From Ziziphus jujuba (lineage: Eukaryota > Streptophyta > Magnoliopsida > Rosales > Rhamnaceae): DNA of 64,000 nt. Under the pieces are notes generated by a model. That model did no database searches. It worked only from the letters and a program-made list of their open reading frames with translations, and was not told the origin of the DNA. Where the stretch lies: assembly GCF_031755915.1 (NCBI RefSeq), contig NC_083380.1, positions 31,964,501 to 32,028,500 on the forward strand, written 5' to 3'. Of the stretch, positions 49,377 to 59,767 are shown one piece after another (position 1 is the first letter of the stretch; each line of letters starts with the position of its first letter). A program made the translations under genes and the position numbers.

Positions 49377-51240
49377 GTGCTATTTGTATGCTCTGCAGCT
49401 GCATTCAAATTCTTTCTGTTACTGGCCATTTCCATCAATAATATTCCAAAACTATCAACGTCGGCTTTGTGAGGAACTCCTCCAATGTTTTTGTAAAATA
49501 GCACTGAAGCTATGTATCCCATGGTTCCTCTTGCTGCAGTTAGAGACACGATGCTATTGTCTAATGGGCATAACCTTGCAAGTCCAAAATCAGAAACCTT
49601 TGGAATAAAATTCTCATCCAAAAGAATGTTATGCGGTTTAATATCAAAATGTAAGATTTGCATATTGCATCCTTGATGGAGATATTCAATACCACAAGCC
49701 ACTCCACATGAAATTTCACACATTGTCTTGCAATCTAAGGAGTTAATTCCTTCTAAAGAAAAAAGAAATAATGACATATACCAAAATAACCAACCAACAC
49801 AATAAAATCATACACAAGAGCACGCTTTGATCCTTCAACACAAGAACCAACCAGTTGCACCACATATGACATGGTGAATCCTTCCAATGGTAGAAAACTC
49901 ATTGATGAAATCTTGCCCATTGGCTTTAGATTTTTCTAACATCTTGATTGCTACTAGATGTCCACTACAAAGCTTTCCTTTATAGACAGAACCATAACCT
50001 CCTTCCCCTAATTTGTTCTTGAAACCCCTAGACATCTTTCTTATATCAGAATATGAGTACCTTATAGGCATAAGGTTATTGTTAGTTTGTAAGAATTCTT
50101 CAATCATATTATACATTGATAAATGCTGCCTTCGTCATTTGTAGATAAAAAACGCAATTACAATTGGAATGCCAAGTATGAATTTCCATTCTAGAAGCAA
50201 AGCTGCAGGAAAATTTACCGAAGTGGGTGGAAAATTATTCCCAAACCTCAACTTTGAGTTGACAAGAATACATAAAACTTATCTTACAGATAGAGCAATA
50301 GTTAATAAATGTGTCACATAAATTTCAAATGTGTGATCTACTTCATTTAATTAGTATATATACGCTTTTCAGTTCCACTAAAGTCTTATTAAAGTATAGA
50401 AATCATCAATCTAATTGCAATTGCAGCATTAATCTTGTATTCAAATCCCCATATATAAACAAACGTACTATATGTATTTGCCTATACAGAATTGAATTCT
50501 TAAATTGCTTATGTTAGAACAAAAGCTGGGAAATGTAAATTAAGGATTTACCAATATATAAGAGAGAGCACTTCTATGCTAAGAAGAAGTACAAGAACAA
50601 AGAAGACCCAATAGTAAAAAGTTAAATAAATTAGATGCCCAAAAAATCCTGATGACAAATCATTTTATTTATTTTTTTTTTGGTGCATGCTATCTGATAG
50701 AATATCAAAGAATTCTCACAAATAAGCTATCAAGAATCAATTTTCATATTTAGTAAACAGCATTAAGCGTACTATCTGAAAACTGATTGTAGGATGGTAA
50801 TGTAGTAAATTAGGATAATGAGAGAAGATCCTCACAATTTTCAATATAAAGAATGATACGGATACCCACACATTAGAAACAGAGAAATATTGTTAGCTCA
50901 CACCATAATCATACTCCATAAAAATAATAATTCTTTCTTCTACTTATATATCCTTACCACACTGGACCTTGTTTGTTGGATTCATGGACGTAGCAATGCT
51001 CACCCAATTGGCCTTTGAGAGCAAAACTTGGAAACCAAGAAAGCTCAAAGCCGTATACAAATTGATTGTGTAGGTCTTTGTAGGAAATGTTGTTGCTGTT
51101 TTACCAAATTGTCTGAATCCAAGATGTGACCATAGCCATGTGCTCTATACGCGTACAGCAAGAATCATGTAACTGAGATGGATATGTTTTACCAACCTTC
51201 ACATAAGCATATACATTTTTTGATAAAGTAGTAGTAGCCC
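49377..51240 (-). pseudogene. LRK10L-type receptor-like kinase, gene F (truncated at both ends)
   Basis: The kinase part runs from about 49377 to 50190 and contains [22 protein letters not shown] and [11 protein letters not shown], but the APE motif reads ASV. The frame breaks near 49770-49865 where a short deletion affects the region after the VAIK subdomain. The 3' end of the kinase, after EHT, is missing and is replaced near 49377 by sequence resembling an intergenic block. A small exon region lies near 50820-50870. The ectodomain piece (about 50950-51240) keeps only the C-terminal third and ends at a run of A where it joins the same upstream block as gene D. It is a relic most similar to gene D. 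Confidence 0.82.
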
Positions 51241-51289
51241 TAAAAAAAAAAATGGATTACACTTAAAATTAATTGATGTTAACTTCACT

Positions 51290-52093
51290 TTTTAAGTAAA
51301 TGTCTCCTGGAGCATTTCATTATTGGTGGTAAGAGGAATCATAGAGGATGATAAAAATTTTACAGTGGAAGTACCTCTTATATTATTATATTCGTCTTTA
51401 CTGGCTCTTTTTGAAAAGTTTTATTTACTTTTACGCCAATGATGTTGCAGCACATGAGTTAGCAAAGTTTAATTTAGTAAGGGCCCTAGTAGCTTATTCT
51501 TCTTGTTTATTTTATTTATTTTCTTATTATTTTATTTTTATTTTTTAAATGTTTATGATACTTTTCTTTAATATAATTTCATTTGTTTCTTTGAAACAAC
51601 AGATAAAAAAATAAAGTAAAATGCCACCTTTATTTTTAAATTTTGAAAATCTTAAAACGAAATAAAACATTTTTATTCACATGAGGTATATGCATAATTT
51701 TGTTACACCAAAGTATATATTATATTTAGTAGTCAATGAATGCTTATCAACGTCAATGAAAATCCATCAATACCTATAGAATTCTTTTAAAACGAAAGTA
51801 TATAAAAAGTTTGATAATCTTTCATAATTCTGTAACTCCATAAAAATTGATAGAATTTATTTAATTTTGCAAAAGTAATCACTTAAAAATAGTTCATAAA
51901 AATGTTCAAAAATCTATATTAAATATACTCCAATCATTGTGATAAGGGGGGTCAACGAAGACTTATAAGCCCGCATCACAGGGTCACTACAAAAGGATAT
52001 CCAATTTGAAGAGGATTGGTCTACATAACGGTGAGAGGGGAGCTATGAGTCAGTCACCTAGGCCACCAATTTGTTGGTTGGTTGATTCTCGAA
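51290..52093. repeat. Duplicated intergenic block, copy 3 (cut by MULE-2)
   Basis: Homologous to 18131-20000 and 40540-41830 up to TTGATTCTCGAA at 52083-52093, where the similarity stops at the MULE-2 end. Confidence 0.8.
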
Positions 52094-52165
52094 GGGTTAT
52101 TTCGAAAAATAGCCACCGTACAACTTCATTTTTGAAAAATAGCAAAAAAATTTTTTTTTTTTTAA
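52094..52165 (+). repeat. Probable left terminal repeat of MULE-2
   Basis: It begins GGGTTATTTCGAAAAATAGC and repeats the AAAAATAGC motif near 52134-52143. It lies at the exact breakpoint with the duplicated host block. The partner repeat is not in the window, so the exact TIR length is unknown. Confidence 0.65.
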
Positions 52166-52654
52166 AAACCACCTTGGGACAAAAATACCTTTGATAAAAT
52201 TGAAAATTACGCAAAAGGCTTTTTTTATCCTTTCCTTCTTCATCTATACAACCATTCGTGTAAGGGTTTCTCTAAGGCTACTCTTTGCATCTCATCTCCT
52301 CTCACTCTCATTTTTTTGTATTTTCTCATATCTAAAACTAAACTCAGGTAAAATTTTTATCTTTTTTCTTATTAGATGAAAGTAAGGAAATATGTGTTTT
52401 TTTTCTTTTTTCTCTTTCTCTTTTTTCTTGTATTTTTTGTTAGTTTTGGAATTTTTAAGCTTTTTATTTAATATGGGTATGCAAGAAATTAATTTATGAG
52501 CTGTTATATGTGATTTTAAAGATACTTAGGTGGCATATGGTTTGAAAATGGGGGAAATTTTGTGTAAAACTGAAAAATTGCGAAAAACAGTAAAAACGGA
52601 GGAAATTTGGCGAAAAAGATGAACTTCTGCCATTTTCCTCCAGTTTGTCAGTTT

Positions 52655-52735
52655 TCGCAAGTTTTTCGCTAATTTTTCGCCAGTTTTCCGCCAATTTTCG
52701 GCCAGTTTTCCGCCAATTTTCCACCAGTAGGAAAA
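52655..52735. repeat. Short TTTTCCGCCA-type repeats, MULE-2 array 1
   Basis: Five to six degenerate ~14-16-bp units related to TTTTCCGCCAAT lie in the likely 5' untranslated intron of the transposase. They are of the same motif family as the arrays at 59330-59540 and 62415-62615. Confidence 0.7.
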
Positions 52736-54412
52736 AGCTATATTTGGCCCAAAAAAAAAAAAAAAAACAGAATCAACTTTTTTAATACAGTTAATATGTT
52801 TGTTTAGTATTATTCAAAATTTTATATATTTATTGATTTAGTTTAATGTTATTCATTTAATTATGTAGTAAAATGGAAGATGATGATATTATAATTGCGG
52901 TTTTATACAATGGAACATTGGTACAAAATGATGGTGGTAATTGGGAATATCGAAATGGTAAAAATATAATGGTTTCCATTGGTAAGAGATGCATAAAATC
53001 AGAGTTAGAGGATGAGATTTTCAATTCTATTGAGATAGATCGAAATGAATATTTGCTAAAGCTAAAATGGATATATGGACGATGTGCAGAAAAGTTGGAT
53101 CCTACAGAAATACGATGTGATAGGGATGTGAAATGCTTTCTTCAAGAAGTGAGGAATGGAGGAATGACAATGATGCGGCCTCCATTGTATGTTGAGGTGA
53201 TTTCGAAAGTTGAACATGTATGTAGAAATGTTCATCAAACAGCATTTGCTTCGAATAGTGGGAGTAATCTTCATTATTTTTCTTGTCCTCCAATTGTCGT
53301 TTGTCTACCACAAGCTTCCGGTACTGAACCTATTCAGGCTACATCTTAGGAAATTATGGTTCAAGAAACTCAGTTTAGAGATCAAGTTGATGTTCGTGGG
53401 GCCTGGACATCATTTAACATCCATGAAAGAGTTGATGTTGGAGGTGACTATGCTGAATGGTTTCCTAACGATGGGGAGTATGAACAGTTGCATAGTATTG
53501 ATCATGATGAGAATTACAATGCAGCAGGGGATGATGTTGATCATAATGATGGAGATTTTGATCATGAGTTGCTGGATAATGATAATGATATGCATCCTGA
53601 AATGAACAATGAAGGAGTTGATAATGTTAGGGTTCATCGTGCTACAAGTGACCACATATCATCGAGCAACAGAAGTGGTTCTATGGCCATATTTTCGTCA
53701 AAGTTCACTAGCTGTGAGAGAATAGTAGTTGGACAATTATTTCGCAACAAACGTGACTTACAGAATAAACTGAGTATCTATTGCATGCGAGAAAATAAAG
53801 AGTTCAAGGTGACACGGTCAACTACACAACGGTATGAGATTGTATGCTTGGAAAATACTTGTAAATGGCGACTACGTGCAACCACATTTAAAAATGGAGA
53901 AATATTTGTTGTGAGAATTTTTGATAATGTACACAGTTGTTCGTTAGATATCATGCATCGAGAACATAAGCAGGCCAGTAGCCGGGTTATCGGGCAATGT
54001 ATCAAATCTAAATATGAAGGTATTGCATGTGTTTACAAACCCAAAGAAATTCAACATGATTTTTTGCAGAAATGTGGGGTGAATATGAGTTACAACAAAG
54101 CATGAAGAGGTAAAGAGTATGCACTTAACAGTGTTAGGGGATCTCCAGAGGAGAATTTTGCTAAGTTACCTGCCTACTGTTATGAGTTAGTGTCGAAGAA
54201 CCCTGGGACTGTTACACGTATCAAAACAGACGATAATAACAATTTTGTATATTTCTTTATGGCGATTGGAGTAAGCATTAGGGGATTTAAATCCCACATA
54301 AGACCCGTATTGGTTGTTGATGCAACTACATTGAAAGGGAAATACAAAAGGTACATGTATATTGCATTGGGCATGGATGGCAATAAGCAAATATATCCTT
54401 TGGCTTTCGGCA

Positions 54413-54417
54413 TTGGA
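54413..54417 (+). repeat. Target-site duplication of solo LTR 2, left copy
   Basis: TTGGA, repeated at 57917-57921 on the other side. Confidence 0.9.
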
Positions 54418-54458
54418 TGTAACACCCTGTCCCAAAGTACAATAGAAATTTTCCAACT

Positions 54459-54678
54459 TTGACCGAGGTTGACCGTTGACCGTTGACTTTGATCGTTGAC
54501 CGTTGACCGAATGGGTCAAAAGTTGACTTACGAAGTACACGTTGGCACAAGTTCGTAGACTAGTAGCACGTTGAAAACAAAGCTACGGTTTGAAAGTTGT
54601 GAGCAAAACAAGTTGAGATCCAAACTATCCAAGGGGTGCCGGAGTTGACTTTTTGTTCATGCAAAGTTGAGCTTTGAC
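54459..54678. promoter_or_regulatory. Cluster of TTGAC (W-box core) motifs in the LTR
   Basis: TTGAC occurs at 54459, 54469, 54476, 54483, 54496, 54503, 54523, 54645 and 54674, and as GTCAA at 54515. Eight fall within 70 bp, several as TTGACC spaced by 7 bp. TTGAC[C/T] is the W-box bound by WRKY transcription factors. Whether this cluster is functional is inference; it may simply be a tandem repeat of TTGACCG. Confidence 0.6.
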
Positions 54679-56604
54679 TCATGCATGGTTGTGAAGTACT
54701 CATTGATACAAGTCCGTAGACTAGCGGCACGTCCGATTTAGACATGTGGTTTGAAAGTTATGGACCTGTAGAGTTTTTCAAATACAGTATTATTTTAATA
54801 TTATTTTTAAATATGTGAACAGTGTGCCACGTGTGACTTAATAAAAGATGCCATGTGTCACAACGATGAGATGCCACATGTCAGCTATGGTTAAATACCA
54901 TATTATTTTATACAATAATATTATTTTAATATTATATAATTATTTTATTTTATTTCTTTTTATTTCTTTTTCTTTTTTCTTTTTTTTCTTTTTCTCTTCT
55001 CCCCGTGTGGGAAAAAAAAAAAGGGAGAAAAAGGGGAAAAACACGGGGGGCATGATTTTCTTCTTCTTCTTCTTCTTCCTTCCCCCCCCCCCCCCCCCCG
55101 GACGGGTCCACCTTCCTCCTCCCTCATCTTCGACCGATTGACCACTGTGCAGACGGCAGCAGGCCACACACACTGGACAAACTGGCGACCCACGATGGCA
55201 CGACCTCAACCACTCAATCTCTGGCCGGTGGAGTGGTTAACGCGCCAGGATCGACGCGTAACGTAGGCAGTCGGCTTCCTCCCTGTCGGCTGGTTTTTCG
55301 GCGGCTAGCAGCCGTGCAACCAGTCCATTCCCAGCGGTTTAACCCATAAGTCCGTTTCCAAGCTCAAATTGGTTCAAACCTCGCTCGTTTGTGGGATATT
55401 ATGGAGTTCAAAACCGGTCGTGACTCCCCGATGGGATTCCAGCCATCTCCGGCGGCGGTGGGGCAAATTGAAGGTATATTCTTGATGTCCTCGTTATAAG
55501 CTTCGATTTGGTACCTTATTTGTGAATTGTGATTGAGTATTTTGAAAGATGCCATTTTTGGATAAAATAATATTATTTTAATGTGGTAATCTGAAAAATG
55601 TATGTGTGATTTTTAAATAATTGTTATTTACATTGATGATGTCCAATTGTGTTGAATTACATAAATATAGGTTGAATTAATGTTTTCTTAAGTTTGGAAA
55701 GCCGTAGATTTTGAACTGCTATTAAATTATTGTTAACTTTACTGTAAGGTTACTATGAAGTTATGACAGCTAATAAAATGTATCTTTATATGTTTAATTA
55801 TTTGTGGAATTGTATATGGTTCTACTGACATTTAGTATGAATTAATTTGAAAGTTTGCGGAATTGATTATATTGAATTATTGTGGAAGAGACTAATTTTA
55901 TGAAATTATGATTTAAATTTTATTATGTTTATTGATGCTAAATGGAAATTTGGTTTATTAAGAATTCTTGATTTTTATTATTGTGATTTAATTGTATTCA
56001 TTACGTATGAGTAAGGTGTTTTCATTTAATTAAGTGTACTTGGATTTTAATATTATTTTTGGGCATGATTTGGCTTTAAATATTTTGAGGAAAATATTGG
56101 TTAAGTTTGGTGGTTTCAAATTATATAATTATGCCCTTGGAATATTATTTAATTTATTTTATAATTTGGGGAAACATTATTTGTATATTATTATCGGTGG
56201 ATTTATGCTGGTATTATTTAAGAAAAATGTGGGATGGTGAATTTGAAAAAAATGGTATAATATCCACGGTGAATTTTGGAAAAATTGCGTATTTTAATAA
56301 TAAATATAGTTATTTATTTTAGATGCACCCATACACGTACTGGTGTTCTGTACTGTATATGTGATTATTATAAGCGCGCAAGTTGTAATGTCTCCCGTGA
56401 GTTGCCATCAGACCGAGGGTAGGCAAGTTTGATATTGGCCATAAGCCGCCCTCCTTCATGGCCGGGATGACGGTTTAAGCAGCGGCGCTGTCGGGACACC
56501 GAAGTGACCGTATGCAAGTTTCTCTCTTTAACCTCCCGTCAATCGGTGCTCGGGACGCTGGGTACCTTCGGGCACCACTGGTATATAGTATGGTGCATCA
56601 AGTA

Positions 56605-56647
<43 letters not shown>

Positions 56648-57331
56648 TCGTACATATATTTATATGTTATATTATTTGATATTATACTGTATATACTGCA
56701 CCATACGGAGGCGACAAACAAATGTGGTCCTTAGCTAGCTTCATAACCATGTTACCTACAAGTCCAGGGGATCGGACGGCCAATATAGGCAACCACCCTG
56801 GTTTGTATTGGTAGCAAGGTGCCGGCAACAGCTGGAATCATGGATCACGTAGCATGTTAGAAGGTATCGTACGTATCTCCATTACGAGCGTGCATATTTC
56901 ATTTTATGCTATGGATTTTAAGATATGATTTTATGTATTTATGTTATGTTATCTATTTGTGAGTTAATTTCTTACTAATATTCTTAATCGATGTTATTAT
57001 ATCCTTATTACTATTAATGGTATTTGACTGTTTATTTAATCATTATTGTCATTGTTATCGGGATTATTATTATTATTTATAATGATTATTTTTATTGTAA
57101 TTCCAATTTCTATTATTATCATTATTATGATTATAGTTGATATTATTGTTATTATCAATGGTATTTATTAACAAAACTATTATCAAGTATCATCGCTGTT
57201 GCTATTCTCAGTTATTGAGATTTTAGTAAATAATATTGATTATTATTTTTATTTTTTTATTTTTATTAACCTTATTATGAGATCTTTAATTTTAATTTAG
57301 TTATTGTTTGTATTATTATTACTACCATATG

Positions 57332-57475
57332 GTACCTTCGGATAAGTATCATAGCCTACGGGTAAGAAAGATAGCCATCGGACAAGTGGTAGCCTCTGGT
57401 CATGTGAGATAGTCCTCAGGCAAGTTGCATTAATACATGTGTGGGAATATAATAGCCCTCAGGCAAGTTACCTCA
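57332..57475 (+). repeat. Degenerate 16-bp repeats inside the solo LTR
   Basis: Six units related to TAGCCCTCAGGCAAGT occur in about 140 bp, with varying spacing (for example TAGCCTACGGGTAAGA and TAGCCATCGGACAAGT). No function is known to me. Confidence 0.65.
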
Positions 57476-57916
57476 ATACCATCATCGTTAAAACGTTGTT
57501 ATTGTTTTTTGATTGTTAGTGTGATGTAGTCTACCTTTCTTTCTATATTACGCATTGGCATATTTGTAAAATGATATTTAAAGTGTATTTGACATGTGCA
57601 GCACTCAGTGAGTGGTGTGGGTGGACGAGAATCTGTGATGGTATATTTTAATTGGTTATTTACTAAATTAATTCCATTATATGCCTTTTTATATAATTTG
57701 TTATCGAAGTGCTGCCAGTTGTGGAACTTAAATTGTAGTAATGTGGGAGGAATAATGTGGTGTATATAGAAGTGTATTTTCAGTACAGGAAAATTATGGT
57801 AAGTCCAACCCTTAAGGGATGTTCTGCCGGATTTTCCATTGGAGGGTCCGGTAGGGTTTCCTTGGGATCAGAGCTTGTCTAGGATTCCGGTTAGGAATTT
57901 TGGACGGGTCCTGACA

Positions 57917-57921
57917 TTGGA
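57917..57921 (+). repeat. Target-site duplication of solo LTR 2, right copy
   Basis: TTGGA, identical to 54413-54417. Confidence 0.9.
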
Positions 57922-58940
57922 GATGGAGAGAACGAGCAAGCATATACATGGTTTTTTCAAAACCTCAAGGATGCGATTGGAGATTTTCCGGATTTGGTGT
58001 TTGTGAGTGATAGACACCCCGCTATTGAAAGGGCATTACGCAAAGTTTTTCCCAATGCATACCATGCGTTGAGCACGTACCATATAAGTAGAAATATTAA
58101 AGCAAATGGACATGCAAAAGATGAATTAATAATACAATGTTTCATACTCGCAGCTAGTGCATATTTGGTTGAAGATTTTGAGTTTTATATGGGGCAAATT
58201 GAGGCAAAAAACAGTAGGGCTGTCCAGTATATTCGATCATGTGACCCTACAAGGTGGGCATGTTCTCTTTGTCCATGTAGAAGGTACACTATCATGACCA
58301 CCAATATTGCAGAAAGCTTGAATGGCATTTTGCTAGATGCTAAAGAGATGCCAATAGTAGCATTAATAAGCACATACAGGATTTACTGCAAAGGTGATTT
58401 TATGAGCGACGTACTGCAGGTGCAAAATTGACAAAGCCTGTGACTGACCATATGGAAGAGCAACTCAAACTACGAAATTTGGAGTCCATCGGACTACGTG
58501 TGAAAGCCACTAATATGCATGAGTTTCTTGTGGAAGGTAGGAGTTTGAGGGGTACAGTTAATCTCCAATAAAAAACATGCTCATGCAAAGTCTTCGATCT
58601 TGATCAATATCCTTGTGATCATTGTATTGCCGCTTGCAGAGACCGCAAAATTGCTCCTTATGGCATGTGTTCTCATTACTGCACCGTGGATGCATATCGT
58701 GCAGCTTATGCTGAGTCCATTTACCCTTTGTTAGATGAAAAACAGTGGCATGCCCCGGATGACATGGCAAGTCGTATTGTTCTTCCACCAAGATGGACAC
58801 GTAGGCGAGCCGGTAAGCCGAGGATGCAACGCATATCATCCGAAGGTGAAGATGTTATTGGACGTAGATGTAGCCGATGTGGTGGTGTTGGACATTATAG
58901 GCAGAGATGTACGAATCCATTGTCTTATGCTTCGAATTAG

Positions 58941-59309
58941 AAAGTTTTAATTTAGTGTTATGGTTTAATATGTTTTGATAATTATTTCATATATTGGATA
59001 TAATATTTTCTACTCCACGGTGGAAGATTTATTAGCAATTTTTTTTTTTTTGAATTTAATCCCAAATGAAAAGAGGCTTTTTGGAGTTGATTTTAAATCT
59101 TTAGTTTACATATCATTTTATGAAATGTCCAAATGATTTTGAAAAGAAAAACAAACATATATCATTTTTTCTTTTATTTAAAATGGTTATTGATTTTAAA
59201 TGTCACTACATTTTTTGTTAATTCCATCTTCATCTTATATAATATTTGACTCCACTCTCAATTGTTTTTTGCCCCACTATTAACTTATATAATCTATTAG
59301 AAATTGATT
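58941..59309. other. Non-coding DNA downstream of the transposase
   Basis: AT-rich with a T-run near 59040. No gene. Confidence 0.5.
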
Positions 59310-59540
59310 TTCCAAGTGGAGGAAATTAGTTTCTGATAGGAGTAAAAATTATTCAACGATTTCCGCTTGGAGCAAATTTTTTCCAACAGGAGGAAAACTA
59401 TTTCCGCTTGGAGGAAAAATTTTCCGCCTGACGGAAATTTATTCAGAGGCTTCAATTAACCTCCACATGGGATTTCCAACTGGAGGAAAATTTTTTCGCC
59501 TAGAGGAAATATTTTCCAACAAGCGGAAAATTTTTTAAAA
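59310..59540. repeat. Array of TTTCCGCCTGGAGGAAA-type palindromes, MULE-2 array 2
   Basis: Repeated motifs such as TTTCCGCTTGGAGGAAAAA (59401), TTTCCGCCTGACGGAAA (59421-59437, perfect 6-bp outer arms) and CAACTGGAGGAAAATTTT. The array lies between the convergent transposase and Ulp1 genes, beginning ~230 bp beyond the Ulp1 stop codon. Confidence 0.8.
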
Positions 59541-59767
59541 TTTGCAATTGAGCTCGTAAGGCATTTGTGCATAACAGAATTCTAATAAATAAACACGGCA
59601 CATTTCCTATAAGGTCAATTACTTATCCTTACATCAATACCACATTGTTATCTTTGTTAAATGAACATTATAAGCCACCATTATCTTTACAATTAAAAGT
59701 CTAATATAATAAAGAATATGCATCTATAAATTTGACAAAAGGAAAGAAAAATGCATCACCACTCAGC

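Larger units (their letters stand above)
54418..57916 (+). mobile_element. Solo LTR, ~3.5 kb, probably Ty3/gypsy (Tekay/Del-like)
   Basis: It begins TGTAACACCC and ends GGTCCTGACA, bounded by a 5-bp duplication TTGGA. It splits the transposase frame precisely. No long ORF, primer-binding site or second LTR is present, so it is a solo LTR of unusually large size. Internal features: a cluster of TTGAC motifs near its left end, C- and T-homopolymers near 54950-55100, a (TA)n tract at 56606-56639, and a short 16-bp repeat near 57332-57470. The lineage name is inferred from the ends and size only. Confidence 0.87.
52873..58940 (+). pseudogene. MuDR/MULE-type transposase, interrupted and degraded
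   Basis: ATG at 52873 follows an intron acceptor-like TTATGTAG. The frame (MEDDDIIIAVLYNG) contains a MuDR-type N-terminal DNA-binding region (IVVGQLFRNKRDLQNKLS, then CKWRLRAT) and a DDE domain: first Asp in VVDATTLKGKY, second in FVSDRHPAIERA, Glu in TNIAESLNG. After that come a SWIM zinc finger (CSCKVFDLDQYPCDH) and a zinc knuckle (CSRCGGVGHYRQRC). Between FGIG and DGENEQAYTWFF the gene is split by a solo LTR (54418-57916). Removing the LTR and one copy of its 5-bp duplication restores the frame. Other damage: TAG 53347-53349, TGA 54103-54105 and 58395-58397 (both where Trp is expected), TAA 58569-58571, and a frameshift near 58365. It cannot make active transposase. Confidence 0.88.

Noticed and set aside
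54848..55209. Frames of 77-97 codons rich in Phe, Lys, Pro and Arg in the solo LTR
   Set aside because: They arise from T-, A-, C- and CTT-homopolymer tracts, not from coding sequence.
56504..56734. 76-codon frame in the solo LTR
   Set aside because: It runs through a (TA)n tract giving alternating Ile/Tyr, which is a microsatellite artefact.
54418..57916. A full-length small LTR retrotransposon instead of a solo LTR
   Set aside because: No second direct repeat, primer-binding site or polypurine tract was found inside. TG and CA ends with a 5-bp duplication fit a single LTR.
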